DNA of 52,498 bases. Source: Paracoccaceae bacterium (GTDB lineage: Bacteria > Pseudomonadota > Alphaproteobacteria > Rhodobacterales > Rhodobacteraceae). The translations under genes and the position numbers were made by a program. A model generated the notes under the pieces. The model ran no database searches, was not told the origin of the DNA, and saw only the letters and a program-made list of their open reading frames with translations. Shown here in pieces: positions 8,115 to 16,525 of the stretch (its first letter is position 1; each line of letters begins with the position of its first letter). The stretch lies in the NCBI GenBank assembly GCA_020629115.1, contig JAHDDY010000021.1:1-52498 (forward strand). Reading direction: 5' to 3'.

Positions 8115-10040
8115 ATGAAATCCTCCACGTCGACCTCCACCGCCCTCGCGCGGGTCCTCGCTCTTCCCCTCATGGCGGGTCTGCTGGCCGGTTGCGACTA
8201 TGCCAGCAAGCTGCCCGACGCGCCGACGACCCTCGGGTACGAACTGCAGGGGCCGAAGCCCCCCAGCATCACCGCGCCGGTCGAGATCGCCTCTGCGCCA
8301 CCGCCCGGCACGCTGGGCAACGGCCTGAACACCAAGGCGTTGCAGGTCGCGCCGGAAGGGATTTCGGTACCGCGCACGGCGCTCGCCCTGCCGCCCGCGT
8401 CGGGAGAGCTGCCGGCACCGGAACTCGCGCCCGTCGGGCCGCCGCCGCCGCCGCCATCCGGCGAATCGGACTTCGCGTTGCTGGATGCCGGCGGATACGT
8501 GTCGCCTTCGACGGCGTACCAGACCATCAGCGCGCCCCCGTCGCCGCCCGCCCCGCAATTCGGCATCTCGGCGGCACCCGGCTCGTCCGCGCCGGTCTTC
8601 GAGACCGTGCCGATGGCCGAGCCGTCGCGTTCGATCCAGCCGGTCGCGGTCGCCTCGCTGCCCGCCGACCAAGCCTATGCGCAGGACGTCTTCTCGGATC
8701 AGGGCGCACCGCTCTACGACGTCTCCACCGGATTGCAGCCTCTGGAATACGGTGCGAGCGTGGGGCAGGGGGGTGGCTTCGTCACGACCGCGCCCATCGC
8801 CACCACGCCGGTCGAGACCGTGCCGATGATGACGCAGTCGATGCCCGCCCCCACGGTCCAGGCATCGCCCATCACCGTGCTGCATGCGCGGCTCGACAAC
8901 GGCGCGGTGCTGAACGTGCATCCGGTCGTCGGCGCGCCGGGGTCCGTCTCGATGGCCCTCGCCCGGACGATCGCCGCCGAGATCGGCGCGCCGGTCGATG
9001 CCTCCGCCCTGGGGCGCGCGCCGGCGGTACTCGACCTGCGCGCATCCGCATCCTCCGCCAGCGGCCGCGCCGAGGCCGAGTGGAAGCTCTTCTCGAACAA
9101 CGGCGCATTGGTCGGCATCTTCCCCGAATCGCATTCGGGCGGCGGCTGGACGTCGATGGGCGACGGGGCCGTGCAGGCCATGGGCCGCCGCGTGGCCGAC
9201 CGCCTGCGCCGCAACGCCAACCTGCGCCGCGCGACCCTGACCAGCCTCGCGAGCGCCCCGCCCATCACGAGCATCGACTATTCCGCCGTGCTGCCCGGCG
9301 GCGCGCCGAGCCTTGCGCCGATGCCGCGCCAGCGTCCGGCGCGCGCGACCATGGTTCAGCCGGTACAGATGGCCGCCGCTCCGCCCCCCCCTCCGGCCCC
9401 GCGCTTCGTCGTGAACACGCAGGCCATCCAGCCGACCGATCCCATGGCCGGGGCCGTCCCCCGACGCCGTCCCGAGGGCGTGCGCATGGCCGCGCTGTCG
9501 CCGGTCGCGCCGCTGCAACCGCTTCAGCCCATCGCGACCCAGCCGATAGCCCCGCTGCCCCCGCTGGAGCCTGTGTCCGCGCCGCAGCCCATCGCGCCCC
9601 TCGCCACGACCCTGCCGACCGCGCCCATCGCCGCCCCCGCGCCCAGCTTCGACACGCTGCGCGCCTCGGCCGACGGTCCCCGCGCGCTGGTGTTCCGGGG
9701 TGTGCGCGGCGCGCCGGGCAACGGGGATCAGGCGCTTGGCCGGGAGGTCAGCCGCCTGCTCGGCCAGTCCGGCGCACAGCTCGCCCCCGACGGCACGCCG
9801 AACGCGCTGTACCTCACCGCCGACGTCTCGCGCACCCGCAACGGCGGTTCGGACAGCATCAAGATCCTGTGGCACGTGGAGGAGGCGGACGGCACCCGCG
9901 TCGGCCAGGTCGTACAGGAGAACGACGTCCCCGCCGGATCGCTCGACGCGAGCTGGGGCGAGGACGCCTTCTACGCCGCCCAGGGCGCCCGCGACGGCAT
10001 CATGGAACTGCTGCGCGGGGCGGGGGCGATCGACGCCTGA
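8115..10040 (+). CDS. Large Pro/Ala-rich putative lipoprotein, function unknown
   Basis: The 641-residue product starts with a lipoprotein signal whose lipobox LLAGC places the lipidated Cys near residue 26. The middle, about residues 45-510, is rich in Pro and Ala (runs such as GPPPPPPSGE) and probably spans or is disordered in the periplasm. Two more folded parts are visible: one around 250-400 (VLHARLDNGAVLNVHPVVG onward), and a C-terminal domain from about 515 (ALVFRGVRGAPGNGDQALG to the end) ending in an amphipathic helix. I do not recognise a named family. The start chosen is the ATG before MKSSTST; the longer frame runs back into the M24 gene. Confidence 0.75.
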   Translation: MKSSTSTSTALARVLALPLMAGLLAGCDYASKLPDAPTTLGYELQGPKPPSITAPVEIASAPPPGTLGNGLNTKALQVAPEGISVPRTALALPPASGELPAPELAPVGPPPPPPSGESDFALLDAGGYVSPSTAYQTISAPPSPPAPQFGISAAPGSSAPVFETVPMAEPSRSIQPVAVASLPADQAYAQDVFSDQGAPLYDVSTGLQPLEYGASVGQGGGFVTTAPIATTPVETVPMMTQSMPAPTVQASPITVLHARLDNGAVLNVHPVVGAPGSVSMALARTIAAEIGAPVDASALGRAPAVLDLRASASSASGRAEAEWKLFSNNGALVGIFPESHSGGGWTSMGDGAVQAMGRRVADRLRRNANLRRATLTSLASAPPITSIDYSAVLPGGAPSLAPMPRQRPARATMVQPVQMAAAPPPPPAPRFVVNTQAIQPTDPMAGAVPRRRPEGVRMAALSPVAPLQPLQPIATQPIAPLPPLEPVSAPQPIAPLATTLPTAPIAAPAPSFDTLRASADGPRALVFRGVRGAPGNGDQALGREVSRLLGQSGAQLAPDGTPNALYLTADVSRTRNGGSDSIKILWHVEEADGTRVGQVVQENDVPAGSLDASWGEDAFYAAQGARDGIMELLRGAGAIDA

Positions 10041-10056
10041 TCCAACACGATGCTCT

Positions 10057-10082
10057 GCCCCGGCCTTGAGCCGGGGCCTTTT
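10057..10082 (+). terminator. Rho-independent terminator after the lipoprotein gene
   Basis: A 7-bp GCCCCGG stem around a 7-base loop is followed by CTTTT, 16 bases after the lipoprotein stop codon. The same hairpin is the first half of a dispersed repeat. Confidence 0.75.
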
Positions 10083-10129
10083 CGTATGAGCGCGTCGGTG
10101 CAACAGGCCCCGCATCGAGTGCGGGGCAG
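10058..10129. repeat. Dispersed double-hairpin repeat, copy A
   Basis: Two short GC-rich hairpins (10058-10077 and 10107-10127) are joined by a 29-base linker. The same arrangement recurs at 11938-12010: the right-hand 36 bases match at 30 positions, including the linker. A degenerate third copy lies near 40842-40886. All copies are intergenic. Confidence 0.7.
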
Positions 10130-10136
10130 AACGCAG

Positions 10137-10163
10137 AAACCCCCGCGCCATCGGCACGGGGGC
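10137..10163 (-). terminator. Rho-independent terminator of the solute-binding protein gene
   Basis: Read on the minus strand, CCCCCGTGCC pairs with GGCGCGGGGG (10 bp, one G-T pair) around a 3-base loop and is followed by TTTCTG. It lies about 30 bases after the stop of the solute-binding protein gene. Confidence 0.8.
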
Positions 10164-10192
10164 GTTGTCGTTCAGGCTGCGCGGAAAAGGTC

Positions 10193-11794
10193 TTACGAGG
10201 CCATCCACCAGCGCTCGGCGTTCTTGTGCCCGTCCAGCTCCCAGTTGGAGGCGACCTGCTCGGGCATGCCGATCTCCTTGCGGATGACGTGGGTGTAGGC
10301 CATGAACATCGGGATCACCGACCCGCAATCCTCGTTGCAGATCTTCTGCATCTCCACGTACATCTCGCGCCGCTTGACTGGGTTCAGCTCCGAACGCGCC
10401 CAGACGAGCAGCTTGTTGAACGTCCGGTTCTCCCAGTAGCTCTCGTTCCATTCCGCCCCGGACGAGTAGACTTGGCTGAACATCCAGTCGGCGGTGGGAC
10501 GCCCGCCCCAGTAGCCGCCCAGGAAGGGCTTCTTCATCCAGACGTTCGACCAATAGCCGTCCTCCGGCTCGCGCACGATCTGGAGGTCGATGCCCGCCTG
10601 CTTGGCGCTCTCGGAGTAGAGCTGTCCCGCATCCACCGCGCCCTCGAAGGCCGAATCGGCGAGATGCAGCTTGAGCGCGAGGTCGTCCATACCCGCGAGC
10701 TTGAGGTGGAATTTCGCACGGTCGGGATCGAAGGACCGCTGCGGAATCTCCTCGGCGGTGGCGCGGTTCACGTTGGCCGGGCCGATGGGGTGGTCGTTGC
10801 CCACCTCGCCGAAGCCGCGCGTGATCTTCTCCAGCATCTCCTCGCGGTCGATGGCGTATTTCAGGGCGAGGCGCACGTTGTTGTCGCTGAACGGCTCGGC
10901 GCGGCAGTCCATGGGCAGGACGACGTGCTTGTTGCCGTAGGTCGGCACGACGACGACGTTCTTGTCGCGGGCGAGCAGGGGCGCGGTCGCGATATCCATG
11001 TTCGACATGGAGTGGATTTCCCCGGTGCGCACGGCCGCCGTCCGCGCGGCGGCATCGGCGACGAAGAGATTCTGCACGCTCTCGAAGTAGCCCGCATCCT
11101 CCTTCCAGTAGTTCGGGTTGCGCGTCATGGTCGCGCGTACGCCGGGGTCGAACTCCTCCAGCACGTAGGCGCCCGTGCCGACGCCCGATTCCCAGTCGAT
11201 GCCGCCCCCGTCCTTCGCGGGGCAGATGTTGATGTGGTAGTCCGAGAGGATGAACGGGAAGTCGGCATTGCCACCCTCCAGCTCGAAGACGACGGTGTCG
11301 CCATCCGCCTTCACGTCCACCACCTGCCGCATCAGGCCGTTGGCGGCGGACTTGTTGTCCTCGCCCATGTGATGGCGCATGCTCTCGACCACGTCCTCGG
11401 CGGTCATGGTCTTGCCGTTGTGGAACTCGACGCCCCGGCGCAGGGCGAAGGTCCATTCCTTCGCATCCGGGGTCGCATCCCATTCGGTTGCCAGCTCGCC
11501 GCGTAGCTGGTTGTCGGGACCGATCTCCGTCAGGTTGTTTCGGAGCTGCCCCGACGAGACGTTGATCATGAAGCTGTCGAGGATGGTCGCCGGATCGAGG
11601 CTGTCGGACGAGGAGCCGCCCGTCAGCGCCTGGATGTAGTCGCCGCCCATCCTGGGCGTGGCCGCGACGGCCTTGTCGAAGGCGGTCGAGGCAGCGGCGA
11701 CGCTGACCCCGGCGGCGAGGCCCGCCTGGATGAACTCCCGCCGGCTGATGCGGCCTTCGCCCGCCAGCGTCTCGAATGTCGTCATGTCGGTCAT
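10193..11794 (-). CDS. ABC transporter substrate-binding protein, family 5 (peptide/opine type), Tat-exported
   Basis: This 533-residue protein is a family-5 (DppA/OppA-like) periplasmic binding protein, seen in LRRGVEFHNGKTMTAEDVVESM and the TRNPNYW motif. The N-terminus carries a twin-arginine signal (SRREFIQAG, then a hydrophobic stretch to about residue 45), so it is exported folded. GGGGAGA lies about 7 bases before the chosen ATG; the longer open frame upstream crosses the repeat region and is not credible. No permease or ATPase gene is adjacent, so it is an orphan binding protein in this window. The substrate is unknown. Confidence 0.9.
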   Translation of the reverse strand: MTDMTTFETLAGEGRISRREFIQAGLAAGVSVAAASTAFDKAVAATPRMGGDYIQALTGGSSSDSLDPATILDSFMINVSSGQLRNNLTEIGPDNQLRGELATEWDATPDAKEWTFALRRGVEFHNGKTMTAEDVVESMRHHMGEDNKSAANGLMRQVVDVKADGDTVVFELEGGNADFPFILSDYHINICPAKDGGGIDWESGVGTGAYVLEEFDPGVRATMTRNPNYWKEDAGYFESVQNLFVADAAARTAAVRTGEIHSMSNMDIATAPLLARDKNVVVVPTYGNKHVVLPMDCRAEPFSDNNVRLALKYAIDREEMLEKITRGFGEVGNDHPIGPANVNRATAEEIPQRSFDPDRAKFHLKLAGMDDLALKLHLADSAFEGAVDAGQLYSESAKQAGIDLQIVREPEDGYWSNVWMKKPFLGGYWGGRPTADWMFSQVYSSGAEWNESYWENRTFNKLLVWARSELNPVKRREMYVEMQKICNEDCGSVIPMFMAYTHVIRKEIGMPEQVASNWELDGHKNAERWWMAS

Positions 11795-11937
11795 CGGATG
11801 TCTCCCCGTGTGGTGTACCCTGTTCTGCCGTATCCCGACGCTAGACCGGGTCCGGCGGGGGCGGCAACCGCCAATGCGCCGCCTTCGGCAACGTAGGGGT
11901 GGGGGTGACGGGACGATGACGGGGGCGAGTCGTTCCA

Positions 11938-12010
11938 CCCCGGACCCGATCCGGGGCCTGTTTGAACGGAGCGCATCGTTGCGACAGACCCCGTATCGAG
12001 CGCGGGGCAG
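11938..12010. repeat. Dispersed double-hairpin repeat, copy B
   Basis: CCCCGGA and TCCGGGG form the first hairpin, and CCCCG/CGGGG around TATCGAGCG the second. Spacing and linker match copy A at 10058-10129. It lies in the 221-base gap between two minus-strand genes (11795-12015), which otherwise should hold the promoter of the solute-binding protein gene. Confidence 0.7.
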
Positions 12011-12015
12011 CGTCG

Positions 12016-12525
12016 TTATTTCTCCCGATCCCTTCTCAACGCCCCCATCCCGTGCGCGTCCACCCATTCCCCGTCCCACAGCAGCGCCTCCCGCCGCGTC
12101 CCCTCGTAGACGAAGCCTGCCTTCTCGTAGACATGCCGCGCCCTCGGGTTGAAGGCGTAGACCTCCAGCTCGACGCGGTTCAGTTCCAGCACGTCGAAGG
12201 CGAAATCGAGCGCCTGCACCGTGGCGGCGAAGCCGTAGCCCCTGCCCCGGTTGCGCGGGTACCAGACGGCGATGCGGAAGTTCGCGCAGGCGTTGTGCGC
12301 GTCGATATCGTTCAGCACCACCTCGCCCACGACCTCGTCGCCCGCCAGGATCGCGAAATCGTGACGCGCGTCATCCGTCTCGCACCGCGCCAGATGCGCC
12401 GTCACCTGCGCGAGCGTGAAGGTCCCGACCGTTCCGGTCAGGCGCATGGATTCCGGATCGTCGAGCGCCGCGACCATGGCCGGGGCGTCGGCGACGGTCA
12501 GGGGGCGCAGGGTCACGGCGGCCAT
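12016..12525 (-). CDS. GNAT family N-acetyltransferase
   Basis: The 169-residue protein has the RimJ/RimL-type GNAT fold: an N-terminal TLRPLTVADAPAMVAAL strand-helix, the acetyl-CoA loop NRGRGYGFAA near residue 104, and LNRVELEVYAFNPRARHVYEKAGF near the end, where N and Y contact the cofactor. It likely acetylates an amino group on a protein N-terminus or small molecule; the acceptor is not visible. GAGGAGA about 7 bases upstream of MAAVTLRPL fixes the start. It diverges from the biotin carboxylase gene with 79 bases between. Confidence 0.88.
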   Translation of the reverse strand: MAAVTLRPLTVADAPAMVAALDDPESMRLTGTVGTFTLAQVTAHLARCETDDARHDFAILAGDEVVGEVVLNDIDAHNACANFRIAVWYPRNRGRGYGFAATVQALDFAFDVLELNRVELEVYAFNPRARHVYEKAGFVYEGTRREALLWDGEWVDAHGMGALRRDREK

Positions 12526-12604
12526 CGGCGCATCTCCTCTTTTGGCGGGACAGCATGGCATCGAGCCGCTACCTTCTACCCGCGCATCGCGGGGGAGGGC
12601 CATC

Positions 12605-14578
12605 ATGTTCCGCAAGATTCTCATCGCCAACCGGGGCGAGATCGCCTGCCGGGTCATGCGCACCGCCGCGCGGATGGGCATCCGGACCGTGGCCGTCTAT
12701 TCCGACGCCGATGCCGACGCGCCGCACGCGGCGATGGCCGATGAGGCCATCCGCATCGGTCCCGCGCCCGTCTCCGACAGCTACCTGCGCATCGACGCGA
12801 TCCTCGACGCCTGCCAGCGCACGGGGGCCGAGGCGGTGCATCCCGGCTACGGCTTCCTGTCCGAGAACCCCCGCTTCGCCGAAGCGCTGGACAAGGCCGG
12901 CATCGCCTTCATCGGCCCGCCCGCGAGCGCCATCCGCGCCATGGGCCTGAAGGACGCCGCCAAGCGCCTGATGCAGGAGGCGGGGGTGCCCGTCGTGCCC
13001 GGCTACCACGGCGAGGAGCAGGGGGCCGAGGCCCTGTCGGTCGAGGCGCAGCAGATCGGCTATCCCGTGCTCATCAAGGCCCGCGCCGGGGGCGGGGGCA
13101 AGGGGATGCGCCGGGTCGACGTGAAGGAGGAGTTCGCCGAGGCGCTGGCCGGCGCGCGCAGCGAGGGCGAGAAGAGCTTCGGCGACGGGCACGTCCTGAT
13201 CGAGCGGTACGTGGGCCGCCCCCGCCATATCGAGGTGCAGGTCTTCGCCGACCGCCACGCGCCGCCCGTCTACCTCTTCGAGCGCGACTGCTCGCTCCAG
13301 CGGCGTCACCAGAAGGTCATCGAGGAGGCCCCCGCCCCCGGCATGACCGCCGGGATGCGCGCGGCGATGGGCGAGGCGGCGGTGCGCGCGGCGACCGCCA
13401 TCGGCTACGAAGGGGCCGGGACGGTCGAGTTCCTCGTGGATGCGAGCGACGGGCTGCGCGCCGACCGCTTCTACTTCATGGAGATGAACACCCGCCTCCA
13501 GGTCGAGCATCCGGTGACGGAGGCCATCACCGGCATCGACCTCGTGGAATGGCAGATCCGGGCGGCGGCGGGCGAAGCGGTGGTCCCGGCTCAGGACGAC
13601 CTGAGCTTTCACGGCCATGCCTTCGAGGCCCGCATCTACGCCGAGGACGCGGCGCGCGGCTTCCTGCCCGCGACGGGGCGGCTGGAGCGGATGGTCATGC
13701 CCGAGGCGGTCGCGCGCGTCGACAGCGGGGTGCGCGAGGGTGATACGATCACGGCCCATTACGACCCGATGATCGCCAAGGTGATCGTCCACGACCGCAC
13801 CCGCGAGGCCGCGCTGGCGAGACTGCGCACCGCGCTGGGCGCGACGCGCATCGCCGGGACGGTGACGAATGTCGAGTTCCTGCGCGCGCTCGCCGCCGAC
13901 CCGGCCTTCGGGCGGGGCGAGGTCGATACGGGCCTGATCGAGCGCGGCATGGACCGCTTCGCCCCGGCACCGCCATCCTCGCCCGATGCGGAGGTGCTGG
14001 CCGCTCTCGCCGCGCTCGGCTTGCCCGGCGACGCGGGGGAGGGGCCGTGGGACACGCTCTCGGGCTGGCGGGCCTGGGGTGTGGCGCAGCAATCGGTGAC
14101 GCTGCTGCGCGGCGATGCGCCGGTGACGGCGAGCATCCGCATCCACGGGCCGGGCCGCTACGGCGTGCGCCTCAATGATACGGTGCGCGAGGTGGTCTTC
14201 GGCGCGGGCGACCGGGTCGAGGTCGACGGACGGCGGCTCTCGATCGAGACGCTCCGGCGCGGCGGTGATATCCTCGTGCTGATGGAGGGCGAATCCTTCT
14301 CCTACGGCACGCTCGACCCCCTCGCCGTGGCCGGCGGCGCGGGGCCGGGCGGCGACGCCATCCTCGCCCCCATGCCCGGCGCGATCCTGCGCATCGCCAC
14401 CGTCCCCGGCGAGCCGGTCGAGGCGGGGCAGACGCTCGTCGTGATGGAGGCAATGAAGATGGAACAGGCGCTGAAGGCCCCCCGCGAGGGCACGGTCGCG
14501 CAGGTGTTCGTGGGGGAGGGCGATCAGGTGGGCGACGGCGACACGCTGGTCACGCTGGAGCCGGCAGAGGCGGAATGA
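12605..14578 (+). CDS. mccA: Biotin carboxylase/BCCP subunit, methylcrotonyl-CoA carboxylase alpha type
   Basis: The 657-residue protein combines a biotin carboxylase (about 1-450: KILIANRGEIACRVMRTA, ATP-grasp loop GGGGKGMRRV, EMNTRLQVEHPVTE) and a C-terminal biotinyl domain with the biotin lysine in EAMKM (Lys618). The MGLKDAAKRLMQEAGVPVVPGYHG stretch and the length favour methylcrotonyl-CoA carboxylase (leucine breakdown) over propionyl- or acetyl-CoA carboxylase. The carboxyltransferase partner and other leucine-pathway genes are not adjacent, which is unusual. Propionyl-type or acyl-CoA carboxylase remains possible. Confidence 0.85.
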   Translation: MFRKILIANRGEIACRVMRTAARMGIRTVAVYSDADADAPHAAMADEAIRIGPAPVSDSYLRIDAILDACQRTGAEAVHPGYGFLSENPRFAEALDKAGIAFIGPPASAIRAMGLKDAAKRLMQEAGVPVVPGYHGEEQGAEALSVEAQQIGYPVLIKARAGGGGKGMRRVDVKEEFAEALAGARSEGEKSFGDGHVLIERYVGRPRHIEVQVFADRHAPPVYLFERDCSLQRRHQKVIEEAPAPGMTAGMRAAMGEAAVRAATAIGYEGAGTVEFLVDASDGLRADRFYFMEMNTRLQVEHPVTEAITGIDLVEWQIRAAAGEAVVPAQDDLSFHGHAFEARIYAEDAARGFLPATGRLERMVMPEAVARVDSGVREGDTITAHYDPMIAKVIVHDRTREAALARLRTALGATRIAGTVTNVEFLRALAADPAFGRGEVDTGLIERGMDRFAPAPPSSPDAEVLAALAALGLPGDAGEGPWDTLSGWRAWGVAQQSVTLLRGDAPVTASIRIHGPGRYGVRLNDTVREVVFGAGDRVEVDGRRLSIETLRRGGDILVLMEGESFSYGTLDPLAVAGGAGPGGDAILAPMPGAILRIATVPGEPVEAGQTLVVMEAMKMEQALKAPREGTVAQVFVGEGDQVGDGDTLVTLEPAEAE

Positions 14579-14675
14579 TGTCAGCGCGATGACACCTCTT
14601 CGCGTTCGCGTGAGGCCGATTGCGGAAGCGCGCATGGGCGTCAAGATAAGGGGCACAAACCACAGGAGAGACCCC

Positions 14676-15140
14676 ATGTCCGCACCCACCCGCCGCTCCG
14701 TCCTCGCCGGTATCGCCTTCGCCGGCGCCGCCGCGCTCGTCCCCGCCGCCGCCTCGGCAAAGGACCGCGTATCCACCTCGCTCTTCTCGAATGTCGGCGC
14801 ATCGGGCTACGACGTGGTCGCCTATTTCACCGAGAGCCGCTCCGTCGAGGGATCGAGCGCCCATACCGCCGAGTACGACGGCGCGACCTGGCAGTTCGCC
14901 TCCGCCGCCAACCGCGACGCCTTCGCCGCCGACCCGGCCCGCTACGCGCCGCAATACGGCGGCTACTGCGCCTGGGCCGTGGCGCAGGGATCGACCGCGT
15001 CGAGCGACCCGGAAGCGTGGCGCATCGTGGACGGCAAGCTCTACCTCAACTACAACAAGGGCATCCAGGCCCGCTGGGAGCAGGACATCCCCGGCTTCAT
15101 CGCCTCGGCGAACGCGAACTGGCCGACGGTCCTGAACTGA
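14676..15140 (+). CDS. Tat-exported YHS-domain protein
   Basis: This 154-residue protein has a twin-arginine-like signal (TRRSVLAGIAFAGAAALV, cleavage near residue 28) followed by a YHS domain. The domain shows GYDVVAYF, YDGATWQFASAANRDAF, DPARYAPQYGGYCAWAV and YLNYNKGIQARWEQD. YHS domains are found in metal-handling and oxidoreductase-associated proteins; the family has no fixed reaction. CAGGAGAG lies 7 bases before the ATG. It follows the mccA-like gene by 97 bases and may have its own promoter. Confidence 0.87.
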   Translation: MSAPTRRSVLAGIAFAGAAALVPAAASAKDRVSTSLFSNVGASGYDVVAYFTESRSVEGSSAHTAEYDGATWQFASAANRDAFAADPARYAPQYGGYCAWAVAQGSTASSDPEAWRIVDGKLYLNYNKGIQARWEQDIPGFIASANANWPTVLN

Positions 15141-15161
15141 CCCGGCCGGAAGCCGTCCCGG

Positions 15162-15857
15162 CTACCCTCGCGACAGCTCCAGCAGGCGCGCCGCGTCCAT
15201 GAAGGCGGCGCGCTTGTCCACGGCAGCCCTGGTCGCCAAGTCGTCCTCGCCCCACTGCTCGACCTGCCAGTCCTCGTCCACGCGCGAGGCCGCCCAGGCC
15301 TCGTCCGGCGTCAGGTGGCCATCGGCCACTGCCAGCGCAAGGACGAGCGAGCCGGAGAAGGCGGTCAGGTCGTGCAGGGCGGCGAGGCCCGCATCGTCCT
15401 GCGCCGCCACCGCCGCGCGCAGGGCGTCGAGGCTGGCGGGCGGCTGGTCCACGGCCATCACGCCGGACGTCACCACCATCGGCGCACCCTTCGCCCGCGC
15501 CGCCCAGGTCAGCGGCCCGTCCCAGGCCGCCGCCTGCCGCGCCACCAGCCCCTCGGGTCGCTCGGCGCGATAGCACAGAAGGTCGCTCGCCCCGTAGGCC
15601 GCGACCTGATCGACCACACCGTCCCGATGATCGGCCACCGTATCGAGGATCGAGTTCATGTAGCGCGTCATGGGCATCGACTTGGGGTCCACCCTGTCCC
15701 CCTGCGCGCGCCACTCCTCCGCGATGGCCTCGGCCAGGGCGCGGGAGGGGACGGTGACGATGCGTTTCGTCGGCGTGTGCACCGGCTTTCCGCCCAATGT
15801 GACGGCATAGGGCACGGCATCTCCCTCGACCCGCGCCTCGTGCCACGGCTTGCTCAT
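15162..15857 (-). CDS. ATP12 family F1-ATPase assembly chaperone
   Basis: The 231-residue protein matches ATP12, the chaperone that in mitochondria binds the F1 alpha subunit during ATP-synthase assembly; alphaproteobacterial homologues are common. Diagnostic parts are VTLGGKPVHTPTKRIVTVPSR in the N-terminal part, PMTRYMNSILDTV mid-protein, and SDLLCYRAERPEGLV followed by WDGPLTWA. It is the last gene of a four-gene operon and overlaps the HAD gene by four bases (ATGA), so translation is coupled. Confidence 0.92.
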   Translation of the reverse strand: MSKPWHEARVEGDAVPYAVTLGGKPVHTPTKRIVTVPSRALAEAIAEEWRAQGDRVDPKSMPMTRYMNSILDTVADHRDGVVDQVAAYGASDLLCYRAERPEGLVARQAAAWDGPLTWAARAKGAPMVVTSGVMAVDQPPASLDALRAAVAAQDDAGLAALHDLTAFSGSLVLALAVADGHLTPDEAWAASRVDEDWQVEQWGEDDLATRAAVDKRAAFMDAARLLELSRG

Positions 15858-16525
15858 GTCAGGGCCTCCACCGCCGCATCCAGCTCGGCGAAATCGTCGA
15901 CGATCGCGTGCGCGCCCGCCTCGCGCAGCGTCTCGACCGAATGGTAGCCCCAGCTCACCCCCACGGCCAGGCACCCATGCGCCTTGGCCATGGCAATGTC
16001 GAACCCGGTATCGCCGATCATCACCGTTCGCGCGGGCGCGATGCCGGTCAGGCGCTCGCAATTGCGCAGCATCCCGGGATGGGGCTTGGACGGCGCATCG
16101 TCCGCCGTCTGGGTCGCGACGAAGAAAGAGCGCAGGGCGAAGACGTCGAGCGTATGCTCCAGCCCCCGCCGCGCCTTGCCCGTCGCCACGGCCATGACGG
16201 TCGCGGGCGTGTCGAGCCGTTGCAGCGCCTCGCGTGCGCCGGGATAGAGCCGACCGTCCGCGTCCGGCCCGGAGGCGCGATGGGCGAGCGCGGCCTCGCG
16301 AAAGGCGCGGTCGAGGGCGGCGAGCCTTCCGCGCGGTAGGCCGGGGGCCAGCACGGCCACGGCCTGGGGCACCGACAATCCGACGATCCCGCGTATCGCC
16401 GCGGCCGGAGGGGAGGGCAGGTCCACCGCCGAGAACGCCGCTTCCATCGCATGCTGGATGGCCGCGAGGCTGTCGACCAGCGTGCCGTCGCAATCGAAGA
16501 CGAGGAGACGCGGCTCCCCGCTCAT
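15854..16525 (-). CDS. HAD-superfamily hydrolase (phosphoglycolate phosphatase-like)
   Basis: This 223-residue HAD-IA phosphatase has motif I FDCDGTLVDS (residues 9-18, Asp nucleophile), an alpha-helical cap, and motif IV IGDTGFDIAMAKA. It probably hydrolyses a small phosphate ester; the family includes phosphoglycolate phosphatase and pyrophosphatase PpaX, and the substrate cannot be fixed. It overlaps the genes on both sides by four bases, inside the conserved crcB-rluC-HAD-ATP12 operon. Confidence 0.92.
   Translation of the reverse strand: MSGEPRLLVFDCDGTLVDSLAAIQHAMEAAFSAVDLPSPPAAAIRGIVGLSVPQAVAVLAPGLPRGRLAALDRAFREAALAHRASGPDADGRLYPGAREALQRLDTPATVMAVATGKARRGLEHTLDVFALRSFFVATQTADDAPSKPHPGMLRNCERLTGIAPARTVMIGDTGFDIAMAKAHGCLAVGVSWGYHSVETLREAGAHAIVDDFAELDAAVEALT

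Noticed and set aside
7935-11483. 1182-residue minus-strand open frame
   Set aside because: It runs through the antisense of the lipoprotein gene and an alternate frame of the solute-binding protein; long open frames of this kind are expected in GC-rich DNA.
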